Assembly (NCBI GenBank): GCA_032821775.1 | Contig: JAVLRN010000003.1 | Location: 2,170,001 to 2,234,000, forward strand | Origin: Sanguinoderma infundibulare | Taxonomy: Eukaryota; Basidiomycota; Agaricomycetes; Polyporales; Polyporaceae | DNA: 64,000 bases | Direction of reading: 5' to 3' | Part shown: positions 46,138-57,338 of the stretch, in pieces | How positions within the stretch are numbered: the first letter of the stretch is position 1 | Layout of the letters: each line of letters starts with the position of its first letter | Made by a program: the position numbers and the translations under genes | Notes under the pieces: model-generated | Seen by the model: only the letters and a program-made list of their open reading frames with translations | Told to the model about the DNA's origin: nothing | Databases searched by the model: none

Positions 46138-47087
46138 CTAGTCACTGTCCAAGATGCCTACTCTCTCCTGATATGCTTTCCATCCCTCCTCCCGATACCT
46201 CTCTGCCTGCGTCCGGACTGCCTCCGCATTCGCACCATTATCCTTCCCGTACACACCTCGGCCAACGATGATGACATCGCAGCCGGATTCCAAAACGACT
46301 TCCCGGGGCGTACGGTACTGCTGTCCCATGCTGTCTCCCTTGGTGTCCAGCCCTACTCCTGGTGTGAGAATAAGAAAGTCCTCGTCTAGCGATGAGTCTC
46401 CTTCCCGCAAACCGACGCTGTCCATTCGCTGCTGGGCAATAAAGCCGATCACGAAATCGCGGTTGGCGCGGGCCATCCGGACGGCCTCCTCCGTGTAAGA
46501 TCCTGTCGCAAGGCTGCCATTGGTGCTCATCTCTGCCAGTAGCAAGAGCCCTCTGCCAAGCGGAAGCCCGATGGACTTCAGGCCGGAGATGATGGACGGT
46601 CCGGGGACGGGGTGAGCGTTCGTTATGTGTGACCAGCTCGCGATCTTGTGCACGCCCGCGGAGTACTGTAACGCCACAGTGTTGCCTATGCGATCATTAG
46701 CTATCGAGGACACAGGTGGAGCAGTGATCGGCCCACCAATGTCTGCGAACTTTCGATCTTCAAAAATCAGGAAATCGTGCTTTGCGCTGAGTGCTTCGAG
46801 GCGTTCGATCACGGACGGCTCGAAATCCTCGATGATGTCTACGTGGGTCTTCATATTGTTCAATCGTGTGTCATATGGCGATTGTGATGGCGCATACGCA
46901 CTTTCACGAGACAGACGTACGGGCCGACGACGTCGATGATCCTGAAGAAGTCCTCTTGTTTGGTTACATCCACGCTAACGGACAGGTTGGTGTGCTTGCG
47001 CTCAATCGTCTCAAGAAGCGCTTTTGCAGCAGGGTTGGGATGCTTAGCAGCTCTCTGGGCGTAGGTTTGCTTGGCTGCAGATGCCAT
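46138..47087 (-). CDS. URA3: orotidine-5'-phosphate decarboxylase
   Basis: Last step of de novo UMP synthesis (OMP to UMP and CO2). The start at 47087 gives [20 protein letters not shown], followed by [20 protein letters not shown] and GPYVCLVK. After an intron (about 46856-46898) come [20 protein letters not shown] and the catalytic [13 protein letters not shown] second short intron follows FADIG (about 46688-46739); it stays open in frame and would add [11 protein letters not shown] if not removed. Further motifs are [60 protein letters not shown] and [15 protein letters not shown]. The end [15 protein letters not shown] stops at 46138. All active-site motifs are intact. It is divergent from PUS7 with only 124 bases between start codons. 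Confidence 0.95.
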
Positions 47088-47211
47088 GATTTTCGACGGC
47101 TGGAGTGTGGTTGGAGGAGTGGACTGTGTAGAGATAAGATAACAGTGACAGAACTAGATCCTGCGGTAGCGTGCGATCTAATCTCTGCTTGATTTTGTCT
47201 CTCTGCCTCTC
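47088..47211. promoter_or_regulatory. very short divergent promoter URA3 / PUS7
   Basis: 124 bases between the two ATGs hold both core promoters and both 5' leaders. No canonical TATA box is seen; AT-rich patches occur at about 47130-47145. Confidence 0.45.
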
Positions 47212-50200
47212 ATGTCCTCACCCAAAATCCGCCCTCGCGAGCCCGACCTTTCGGACGAGCCCGATGCCAAAAGGACAAAACTGCAAAGTGCAGACAGTAT
47301 GGGTGCGGCCGTACCAATGGACGCGGATTGCGCCGCCTCAGTCAACGTTGTCAACATTGCCGACATCGAGGAGCAGGAGAACATGGACGTCGACGCGAAG
47401 GATCAAGAGCCGGAAGGCCTGCTCCCACCTAGCCACGCGTTGTTGAACACGAAGCCACCGGTGTATAGTCCCGACGGGTCTATGGAGCAGATCATGGAGA
47501 CGGACGTCGGGATATCCGAGTACATTGGGTTCGACGTCCCCAAGATCGACGGTATCATCAAGCAGAGGTGCGTGACCGTATCGAATACTTGCCTGTTCGG
47601 ACTATTCATGCGGCTTGGCTGCTTTTTTCTAGGTTCACGGACTTTTTGGTGTTCGAGGTGGACCAGGATAGTCAAGTCATTCACCTGAAGTCTCTTGCTA
47701 TGCCGTCTTCGTCGAAGAAGGGGGCGAACACGACGCCGGCTGGAGATAACGCTACTGCAGCGCTTGCAGATCAGGATTCAGCCGAGACTCAAGATGTCGA
47801 AGCATCCGCCACCGTCTCAGAGCAACCAGCTGAGGTTGCTGCTACTGTCCCTGCACCGGGTTCCCCTCCGCAGCCTGTCGTGGATGAGGCAAGAATTGAA
47901 GAAGAACCTCCAAAAGACGAAGGACCATGGCCAGAACGCTTCACAACGTCGCTCATGCCGTTCCTGTCTGAAGAAGTAGTTGGCCGCGTCAAAGACCTCT
48001 TTCTCGAGGGTCCGGAACCGCCCTTCGTGAGCGACGGCGGTTGGGCTGGGCGACAAGCAAAACTCGCTGGAGGGAGTGGGGAAGTTAAGGACGCACCAGA
48101 AGCTCCAGAAGCCCCAGCAGAAGAGCCTGAATCGAAGGGAAAGGGAAAGCGGGGGAGGAACCAGGGCAGAGGTGGCAGAGGTGGGAGGGGAGGGAGGGGA
48201 GGTGGAAGAGGCGGCAGGCCTGGTGTGAGAGAAGACCACCGTAAAGTGCTATCTGATGTCCGTACCTCTGCGCCAATGCTATTCGCTTTAAACATCTTCT
48301 GACCTTCGAAGGGACACGCATAGCCGATTGCCTCCAAGGAGACTCGTACGGGTCTCCACCAAATCATACGGGAGCTATTTGGAGGTAAACTGGAGACAGA
48401 GACCGACATCACTGCGCCCTCAGACGAGGGCTCGCGAATTGCTATTAAGTGGTCGAAACGCGGTGGGGGAGGGGGGCGCGGCCGTGGTGGTGGTCGCGGT
48501 GGGCGCGGTGGGAGGACGGAAGGTGGTACGTGTTCGTGTTTGCTCAATGGACTCCCTGGCGATGTATTGACTTTGGATAGGATCGCGAGGAGAGAGGGGA
48601 AATTACCCGCCATATATTCACTTCACGCTACAAAAGACGAACCGCGACACCCAGGACGCTCTGGCGCACCTGTCGCGCACCCTGCATTGTAATGTGAAGG
48701 ACCTCTCCGTCGCGGGCACGAAGGACAAGCGTGGCGTTACGGTGCAGCGCGTGTCTTTGCGACGCGGGAACAAAACGGTGGAGGATGTCTGGAAGATGGC
48801 AAATGGCCTCAACGGTCGTCGAACGATGGAAGAGGCCGTGATGCAACGAGGCGAGCGAGGCGTCAGAGTTGCCGACTTCAACTATCGAAAGGCGAGCCTA
48901 GAGTTGGGTATGCTCAAGGGCAATGCGTTCGTCATTACCCTTAGGTGAGTTGGGGCTTGTATTCACCGCCGTGCGGCAGTCTCACGTGGAACAGGAACGT
49001 TCGTGTGGATTCAATGGAGACCTTGGATCGTGCCATGAATACCATCAAGACTAAGGGCTTCATCAACTATTATGGTGAGTTCTTCCATGACTTGTGTAGA
49101 ACTAAAGGCTGAACCCGAGCAAATGCACAGGTATGCAGCGCTTCGGCACGGCCTGCATCCCCACGCACACGATCGGACTTGCCTTGTTGAAGGGAGATTG
49201 GCACAGAGCTGTTGACCTCATCCTCCGCAACCGGCCAGGCGAGCACCCAGACGTCGTCGCTGCGCGGAATGCGTGGCTGGTGGACAAGAACCTGGACAGA
49301 GCTCTGGAGCTTATGCCCCGGCGTGTGGTTGCCGAGCGGTGTATTCTTGAGAGCTACAAGAAGCAGAACGGCGATACACGCAATGCGATGGGGGCGTTGT
49401 CTACGGTAAGCTTGCCCTGTGAGCGACGGAGTCGTTACATTGATTCTCGATTCATCATGCAGATCCCTCGTAACCTAAGGCTGATGTACATCCATGCGTA
49501 CCAGTCGTACGTCTGGAACGCTATCGTTTCTGAGCGCATTCGAACATATGGCGCTGATAAGCCCGTTGTTGGGGACCTCATCTTCGAGGATGCTTCCTCT
49601 TCCAAAGCAGCAGCCGGTGGCGAAGAGGCGGAAGTTGCTATAGACGCCGCCGAAGGCGAGGTTGCACAAGAAGAAAAAGCGGAAGACGGTATGCCTCAGC
49701 TTCGCTGCCACGACAATGACTAAGGCTAACCTCGCCTTCTACATAGCCGGGAACTCGGGGAGATCTAGCAAGCGATCGAGGAAGGCTTGGGAACCGCCAA
49801 AAGTGAAGACACTTACCGAAGCAGACCTAGACAAATACTCGATCTTCGACGTGATCATGCCTTTACCTGGCAAGGACGTGGACTTCCCGGGTGGCGCTCT
49901 TGGTGAACAATACAGGGAATTTCTGCGGAGGGATGGGCTTGACCCCGACAATTTTGTCCGTAAACAAAAGTGAGCAAACCCGGCAAGTTCTGCTTGTTCG
50001 GCACCTGATGCAGCGTTGTAGGGATTATACCCTCGGTGGCTCCTACCGCAGTATTCTCCATTCCCCCAAGGAACTCTCGTGGACCGTCATGAAGTACACC
50101 GATCCCGACGTGCCTCTTGCACAGTCGGACGAAGACAAGCTGCTTGAATTGCCTCCGCCAGTCTCAGATGAAAGTGGCAAGTTCCTCGCCCTCCAAATCC

Positions 50201-50358
50201 ATCTTCAGCTCGGGACGGCTGCCTACGCCACAATGGCCCTCCGAGAAGTCACGAAAACAGAGACGAGCTCTCATTTCCAGACTACTCTCACGCAGGCGTC
50301 TGAAGATCAAAAATACCGCACGGCCGAGGGAGGGGCGGAAGGCGGAGAAGCAGAATAG
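47212..50358 (+). CDS. PUS7: tRNA/mRNA pseudouridine synthase Pus7 (TruD family)
   Basis: Converts uridine to pseudouridine in tRNA, U2 snRNA and mRNAs. The start MSSPKIRPREPDLSDEPDAK leads to ISEYIGFDVPKIDGIIKQRF and DFLVFEVDQDSQVIHLKSLA. The TruD signature with the catalytic Asp is SVAGTKDKRGVTVQRVSLRR (about 48700-48760). NYYGMQRFGTACIPTHTIGL and LRLMYIHAYQSYVWNAIVSE are further hallmarks. C-terminal motifs include GGSYRSILHSPKELSWTVMK and LQLGTAAYATMALREVTKTE. Two low-complexity insertions are notable: a Pro/Glu-rich segment ending in an RGG tract (about 48150-48225) and a second RGG tract (about 48455-48525), just before the YIHFTLQKTNRDTQDALAHL strand. An extra Lys/Arg-rich insert lies near 49745-49800. 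Introns include about 47566-47632, 48256-48323 and 48945-48993. The stop is at 50358. Confidence 0.92.
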
Positions 50359-50840
50359 GATCGTCGGACGCGTGGAAATGCATGTACGTGGAGCTACGTT
50401 GCGGCGACGCAGCAGCCTGTATCCTATCTGTATTTCATAGCCTCCCCACGGGTTGCCAATGTATGGATGGCCATTGTGAGAGTAGAAACCGTCTGTGTGA
50501 GCTTCACAGGATGCGCTGCGAAATGGCGTTGGACTGCCGACTCGGGTGACGGTGGGCCGCCCGAGACGTGTCGTTTGCGGTGCCTGCGGTGCTCGCACGA
50601 ACGCCCTCGGTCGCACAACATGCACTCCCTCGCGCTCTCACACTTCCGACGGTTCCTCGACGTACACCCTTTGGGTTTTTTCACATACCCTGAACCGGTT
50701 TAGGCTCCAACTCATTTGCCTTCCGGGACCGCGGGCGGCACAGTCTTTATATACTTGCGACATCCTTCATTCGACTCTCCCAAGACCGCCGCCCTTCGTT
50801 ATATCCTTCCTTCAACCTCGCTGCCGTACTATTCTGCAGG
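50359..50840. promoter_or_regulatory. intergenic region with TATA box upstream of the MFS gene
   Basis: 482 bases between PUS7 and the transporter. A TATA box, tttatata at 50746-50753, lies about 88 bases before the ATG at 50841. No other gene is recognised. Confidence 0.5.
50746..50753 (+). promoter_or_regulatory. TATA box of the MFSD10-like transporter
   Basis: tttatata, about 88 bases before the ATG at 50841. Confidence 0.5.
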
Positions 50841-52711
50841 ATGGGGAACGTCGAGCGCGTTGTCTTCTTGTCCTTGGTCTTGGATCTCTTCGGTACGTGC
50901 CATTGACACCGCGTGCTCAGCCGATACATTGACTTTGACCGACGCATCACAGCCTTTACTATTCCCCTCCCTCTCTTTCCTCGTATAATTGAATGGTACA
51001 CAAAGGTGTGTCATCACCTCGAAGTCTGCACGCCATCACTCACACGGAGCTACTTAGCGCGAATCGTCGGATCCGAATGGTTTCTTGTCCCGAACCCTTT
51101 CCATCGTCTCTGGGACTCGCGGCCTGCTGTACAGGCCTACGTCAAATCCTCAAAGATGGGACATCGTACTATTGGGTGGACTGATGGGGTCGGTTTTCTC
51201 GTGAGTCTGACTCCTATTCGACCAAGTGCATGTCGTTGAAACCAGGCGGGTTGGGGCAGAGCTCTGCAATGGTCGGCATTCCCTGCAGTCCTACACGGGC
51301 CCCGAGAGTGACAAAATGATTCTCCCAGGTTTATCTCGCCTCATATCGGTTCCCTGAGTGACAAATATGGGCGAAAACGCGTTCTCCTCATCACTATGAT
51401 TGGGAACATACTGTCAGCATCGGTGTAAGTGGTTCAATGCTGTCGCCTGGCTGCCCCTCATTCCCTGCGCAGATGGCTGCAATCCACGTCCTTCGCATCG
51501 TACATGCTTTCGCGTGTCATCGGTGGTCTGAGTGAAGGGAACGTCCAGCTGGCTATGTGAGTTTCCTGGTCTTCTATGCATCCGCGATCTCACAGTCTCC
51601 TCGTAGCGCCATCTTGTCCGATGTCACTACCCCAGAAACGCGCGCGAAAGCTCTCGCTCATGTCGGCATTGCGTTCGCGATCTGCTTCTGCATTGGTCCC
51701 CCCATCGGAGCGTACTTTGCCTCACGCCCCCTCCCTCCGTCATTCACCGCTTCCGGTTTCGAATTGAACGTTTATGCGGCACCAGCGGCGCTGACTCTCA
51801 TTCTCCTTACATTGGAGACCGTCTTCCTTGTCTTTGCTCTTCCCGAGACGCGTGGCAAAGCCGCGCAGAAGCCTGCTGTGAACGGCTCCGCCAAGGCGGG
51901 AGCGAATGGCAAGGCTAACAGCACTACCCCGAAGTCGAGGCAAAGGACAGTTGCGGCACGTCTGAAGATGCTTGAGACGCTGCAGCGCCTGCACTTCCTC
52001 TTCTTGGGTGTGTTCTCTGGTGTCGAATTTACACTGACATTCTTGACGTTCGACTGTACGTTATTGGACACTCCATTTTTGACATTTCGCTGACATATGA
52101 CTTAGTGCTCGACTGGAACAACAAGCAGAACGGGGCACTCATCGGCTCCATCGGAATCGTCAGTGCGCTTCTGCAAGGCGGATATGTGCGCCGTGCTATG
52201 GGGAAGGTCGGAGAAGGGAAGATGGCCCGGCGCGGGATCAGCAGCTGCGCCCTGGGACTGATCTTCCTCGCTATCATGCCTCATTTCGTTAACAGCAACC
52301 CAACCATCGCCTTTAGACTGCTTCAAGCCGCCGCTGTTTGCATGGCCATGACTTCGGCGACAGTCGTGAACGCTCTGACGGCCTGGGCATCGTTACAAAC
52401 CGACGATGTTGCTGTCGATCCTGACACTGGAAAGACCGCCGAAGAGCACCCGGAGCTCGCGAAGGGCAAGGCTCTGGGCAAGTTCCGCTCGTCCGGCCAA
52501 CTGGGACGGGCCCTGGGCCCTCTGCTCGGTATGTGTTCCTTCGCCCAGCGGTACTGAAGGTTGTGGACTCACGGCATGAGCAGCTTGCGCGTCGTACTGG
52601 ACTTTTGGTCCCTCCTTGACGTACGCGATCAGCGCGGTTGCTATGTTTGCTCTTGTCGGGAGCATGAGGTCTGTAACAAAGAGGGCGGTGGTCCCGAACA
52701 AGACTCAATAG
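50841..52711 (+). CDS. MFS transporter, MFSD10/tetracycline-efflux-like
   Basis: Major facilitator with 12 expected helices, resembling human MFSD10 (TETRAN) and yeast YCR023C-type proteins. The start at 50841 gives MGNVERVVFLSLVLDLF; after an intron comes AFTIPLPLFPRIIEWYTK. Later exons give LSRTLSIVSGTRG, SPHIGSLSDKYGRKRVLLIT (the loop 2-3 MFS motif) and ASYMLSRVIGGLSEGNVQLA, with AILSDVTTPETRAKALAHVG. A central Ala/Lys-rich loop (about 51850-51960) precedes the second half. The end is LGRALGPLLACASYWTFGPS then SLTYAISAVAMFALVGSMRS, with a stop at 52711. Roughly nine introns were inferred. The substrate is unknown; organic anions or drugs are suggested by family only. Confidence 0.85.
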
Positions 52712-52857
52712 GCTGTCATACTCGCATTGCTATCATTACCAACATGTCTCACTATTTACTACCGTAAATTAATATCTCCCCCGGACCTTTGCACAATATT
52801 CTTGGGTGTGTTTGAAGAACTCTTGTGAATGGTCTGCCAACCAGAGTGTATGCTTTG

Positions 52858-54470
52858 ATGCCGACTTCAGCGCTTGTTGAGCTTACCCCAGAACTGTCAC
52901 GGTGGTTGGACCGCAAAAGCATCATCGATGCGGTTTTCCACTCGAAACTCGTACTACCTCCGAATCTCTGCAACGACAGTGCTCCCCCTATATGTAAGTT
53001 AAACACAACCTACCAGTCAAGTATTCACGTCTGTGATCCTCACCGTTCTTTGCAGCTCTATCTCGATGAACGACATGTGGATTGGATGTCAGAGCGCGTG
53101 TTACAACACGTCCTGGCCGACTTGCGTCCACTGTGAGCACGTCTGATGTATGCTAGACCTCCTAAATGCTAACCCACAACTAAACATGGTCTGGCAGAAT
53201 CATTCCGAAGCTCAATGCCGAAGCCGATGTACAACCTGGGCCTGGCGGGCCCCCCAACGCCAAACGAGGCACTCTGGATGTGCACCGTGGAGGTGACGTT
53301 GCTGCATTACCAGAGGACGTGTCCGATACTTACTTTTCCCTGTGACAGATACCTATCAGTTTGGATACTTCCTGCGGGGGACAGAGCCTCATGCGGTTTT
53401 AATCAAGGTAAACTGTTTGACCGAATGCACAAACGATCCTCATCAAGCTCTGTCCATTGGTGTAGACAAGGATGTTCATCGCTGCGCCCCCACGTCCTCC
53501 CCGTGCTATGCCGCCTGCGGCCGAGGAGAGCACTCAGCCCACTTCGAAAGGGAACGCCCGGTCGAAGAAGTCTAAAACCGCTACACAGAAGGGTACGAAG
53601 AAGCGCAAGCCAAAGCCTCGGCCTAAGGGCAAAGGCAAGACAAGGGCGGTCGATGACGAGGAAGCCATATCCATCTCCAGTGACGATGACAGCGCCGCAG
53701 AAGGTGCTACCGAGCCGGGGGCTAGACGTCGATCCAAGAGAGCACGAAAGGTCGTTGAAGGTGGTTATCAAGAGGATGACGACGACAACAACGACGAGAC
53801 TGATGCTACCGGAGCTCTGGGAGAGCCTGAGGACGTGGACGCTTACGTGCCCATGGACGTCGAACAACCCACTCGGGATACCTCCGTGGTACCCAAAAGT
53901 GAGGAGGTGGAGCCGTCGCTTTCTGTACAGGATGGTTCTCCAGTCGACGTCGATGCGGAAGCGCAGGCCGGTCCCTCGACCATAGACGTGGAGCTCGCTG
54001 AAGATGAGGAAGAGGCTAAACCAAAGCCTATCCTTAAGCTTCACTACCGCGGCTTCAATATCCACGGACGCTGTCTCTGCGTCATCGTCGAGCCATACCC
54101 TCCTCTCCGCTCGGCGACGCGCGCACCCTCGCTCGCCCCGACAGGCCTCATCGCGCCCGGCAGAGCCCCAAGTATGGCTCCGCCCGACTTCGTGCCCACC
54201 GGTGACGCCGCTCAGCGAGAGCGCACGCCACTGTTCCTCCCTGACCTCGACAGGGAACCCACTCCCGCACCACCCGCGATGCGGACGTTGCCTCCCGTGC
54301 CCTTGTTCTCAGAGGTGGCAGAAGGTAGCGACGAGGAGGACGGCGGGATGGTGCTCTTCAGCCAGATCCTGCGGTCGATGGGCGACCACCCACGCGGGAT
54401 CGCGGAGGACGATGACGAAATTGACGGCGCGGTGTTCTTCGGGGACGCGGATGAGATGAGAGAATTATGA
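52858..54470 (+). CDS. unrecognised protein with basic/acidic disordered centre
   Basis: No family recognised. A consistent model starts MPTSALVELTPELSRWLDRK at 52858, continues SIIDAVFHSKL and joins YLDERHVDWMSERVLQHVLA (donor uncertain, at about 52954 or 52994). It then crosses introns to LIIPKLNAEADVQPG, VYQFGYFLRGTEPHAVLIK and the long exon 53472-54470. The N-terminal 100 residues look helical and folded. Next is a Lys/Arg-rich stretch (KSKTATQKGTKKRKPKPRPK), an acidic Ser/Asp region (AISISSDDDSAAE) and a second ordered island, ILKLHYRGFNIHGRCLCVIV. The C-terminus is acidic and ends ADEMREL. The clusters of basic residues suggest a nuclear protein. Only 75 bases separate its stop from the convergent MEF2 stop. 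Confidence 0.55.
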
Positions 54471-54545
54471 TTAACCTGTAAGTAGTAGACGTATACGCAA
54501 AGGCCGTACCCCCAGACGCATGCGTGACATGTATGTATATCGATT

Positions 54546-57095
54546 CTACATGCGGCCCATCTCTCTGAGGATCTCTATGGCACGTTGCGAGGAAACCCTC
54601 CTGAATCCGTCGTTCGCCATCTGGAACAGGCCGTGTCCGCCAGACAGAGCACGGAGACGTGTAGAGTAATCTAGCATCTGGCTCAACGGCGCGATAGCCA
54701 AGACGGTCCGCCTCATCTTCGCCGAGGTGCTCTTGGCGGCCTTGCCAGTAGACGGAGACAACCACTGAGGCGGGATGTAGGTTGCGTCATCCTCGAAGGG
54801 CTGCGCCTCCTCCGTCGCAGCCGCATCCAGGTCCAGTACCTCTCCACTGTGTTCGCCAAGGTCGTCGACGACACGTCCGACGGACCCTTCGTCGACGGTG
54901 ATCTTCAAGCGGATGTAAGGTTCCATGAGGTCACCCTGTCCAGCCGCACGGACGATGTTGCGTAGGATTGCAGCACTAGCGCCCGCGAGAACAGATGGAT
55001 GTACCTCCTTGGGGAACCCGATGTTCTGGACTTGAATGCGAAGCCGCGAGAGAGCCAGTGTGGTGATCGGGGAGCTGGAAAGGGCGCTAGAAATACCCTT
55101 CGCGATTTGCGCCAGGGGGTCGTTCGCATCGATATGTAGCTCGCCAGGCGGTATGCGTTTCCCTCTAGGGTTCAAGACGACGTTGCCATCCCAGAGCGGA
55201 TCGCCCTCCTCATCCTCCTCGAGCGCACGGACAGAAAGTTGAACCTTGACTTGGATGGAGTGTCCACCGATGTCCGTCGACCACTTGTCACTGACGCCAG
55301 AGACGTCGCCAGAGCCAAGACATTCCCGGAAGCTGACGCGCCTTTTGCCAAACTCGAAATTGACCTTCCACTCGTCACGGAGGCGGGACTCGACGATCTC
55401 AAGATGGAGCGCGCCCAGACCATGGACAAGCAGCTGTCCTTCTTGCGTCTCGAACCGAACGGAAGGGTCGGTACGAGCGAGAGCACTCAGCGCGCTCTCG
55501 ACAGGCTCCAGGTCGGCATGTGAGTGGGGGATGACAGACACGGACATCATCGCCGGCGGTGGGATGATATCACGCATAGACGTTGCGTTGGAACTACCTG
55601 CGACGGCGACGAGGGTGTCACCAGTACGGGTGTACTTGAGGCCCAGAACCGCACCGATGGATCCCGGAAGTAGTGAGTCGACTTCTTCCGCTTCTGCGGC
55701 ATACAGTAGCTTCAGCTTCGAAACCTTCTCGCGCTGGTTCTGAGACGCGTTCAAGATCGAACTTTGGCTCTTCAGCGTTCCTGCAAGGGCTCTTAGCTTT
55801 ACTTCAAGACGGTTCTCGGGAACGGTGGCAACGTACCGGAGTAAACACGGACGAAGGTCATCCACCCTTTGCGCTTATCCCAACCGACCTTCCAGGCGAG
55901 CATGCGGAGAGGAGCATTCGCCGACAGCGTCGTAGGGTTGGATTCCACATCCACCGGACTGGGAAGTAGCTCTCCGACATAGTTCATCAATAGCTCGGTG
56001 CCGATATGCTTGAACGCAGAACCGCATAAGACAGGAAGAATGTCGTTGTGGAGGGTCGCAGTACGTAGATGAGGGAGGATGTCGGCAGCCTGGACGGAGA
56101 GATATGATGAGGGATCCTCTGGCAAGCCGAGTAGGGTCTCAAAGAGCTCCTCTGATACTTGCGCGAGGTTGTCTAGCATGGTGATGCGAGCTGGAAGTAG
56201 GTGCGGTACAAGCGGGTGCAACTGAGGGAATAAATTGGAGTGTTCCAGTTCCTCTTGAGTTCGAGGTAAAGGTTTGACGGAGGACGTGCCATCAGGACCA
56301 AACCTCCAAAGTTCCCACTTCACAAGGTCTACGAGACCTTGAACTCCGGGTTCAGCTCTTGTGTAGTCCTGAGGGTCGAACGAGGCAACAGGCAACGCTA
56401 TAGCCATCGGTCTTGGATGAAGACGGTTGGCAAGAACGGAGAGCAAAGACGTCCGGAACGACGCGCCAGCTCGGTCTAGCTTGTTGAGAAACAGTATTCT
56501 AGACTTGACGTCGTACCTGCGGGATGTTGAGTATGGGTTTGGGAAGGACCTAGGCATCTCTCACCTCGGCGCGTGGGCTCACCTGTCCAATTGTCGCCAG
56601 ACACCCTTCGTCTGAGCTTCCACACCCTCAACGGCATCAATGAGAACGACTGCACCGTCAACCACACGACTTGCGCTCTCCACTTCCATTCCGAAATCGG
56701 CATGTCCGGGAGTGTCAATGAGGTTGAATGTCCAGTCCTTCCACCGAACAGGGATGCTTGCGGACTGAATGGTAATCCCTCGTTCGCGTTCCGCTGGTAA
56801 GAAGTCTGTGGTGGTGCTCCCCGTATCGACGGAGCCTGCAGAAGACAGGTATTGGGACTGTAGGAGGATGGATTCGGTGAGAGTGGTCTTGCCGGAATCT
56901 GCGAGCCACGTCTGTAAGCTTCAAGGGCATGGTAGACGGCATTCTTCACGTACCAATGTGGGCTACGAGAGCCATGTTCCGCAATTTTGATGGGTCATGG
57001 TTGACCTGCGTGGCATACTGCCTGAAGCCATTCCGCCGGGGGATCCGTGTTTGCAGGCTCCGGTGTCGAAATGCCGGGACCAGACGGGTGACCAT
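54546..57095 (-). CDS. MEF2: mitochondrial ribosome-releasing factor 2 / EF-G2
   Basis: GTPase that, with RRF, recycles mitochondrial ribosomes (yeast Mef2, human GFM2). The ATG at 57095 gives [20 protein letters not shown], an Arg-rich mitochondrial presequence, then [13 protein letters not shown]-binding motifs follow over short exons: [14 protein letters not shown] (P-loop), [10 protein letters not shown] (G2), [20 protein letters not shown] (G3) and [16 protein letters not shown] (G4, NKLD). Domains II-V include [40 protein letters not shown] and [20 protein letters not shown]. The C-terminus [20 protein letters not shown] ends REMGRM at 54546. The domain IV loop is short, as in recycling-type EF-G2. 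Introns lie near 56910-56953, 56525-56580 and 55800-55835. Confidence 0.9.
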
Positions 57096-57338
57096 GACCG
57101 GGTGGTGGTCGAAGACGGGGGGTGGACCGAGCACGCGTCCTTGGCGCGCCTCTGGTTATCTGCGGCGATCACGGCGAGGACAGACAGGAAGAGAAAGGGG
57201 GCTGCCCGAGGGAGAGGTAGGGTGGGAGACGGAGAAGAAAGAAGGCCTGCGCGAATGGGCGCCTAGAGCAGGGTCGTCTCTTCATGCACGCCCATTGTTT
57301 GTCAACATGTCCGCCAATTCTCTCCCATCCTCTCCGCC
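57096..57338. promoter_or_regulatory. divergent promoter MEF2 / STE14
   Basis: 243 bases between divergent ATGs. The half nearer MEF2 is purine-rich on the plus strand (about 57165-57250). No canonical TATA box. A short in-frame ATG at 57308 on the plus strand leads to a 17-codon frame and could be an upstream ORF for STE14. Confidence 0.35.

Noticed and set aside
46688..46739. Apparent insertion [11 protein letters not shown] after the catalytic motif of URA3
   Set aside because: It is an in-frame intron; removing it restores the conserved FADIG-NTV joint.
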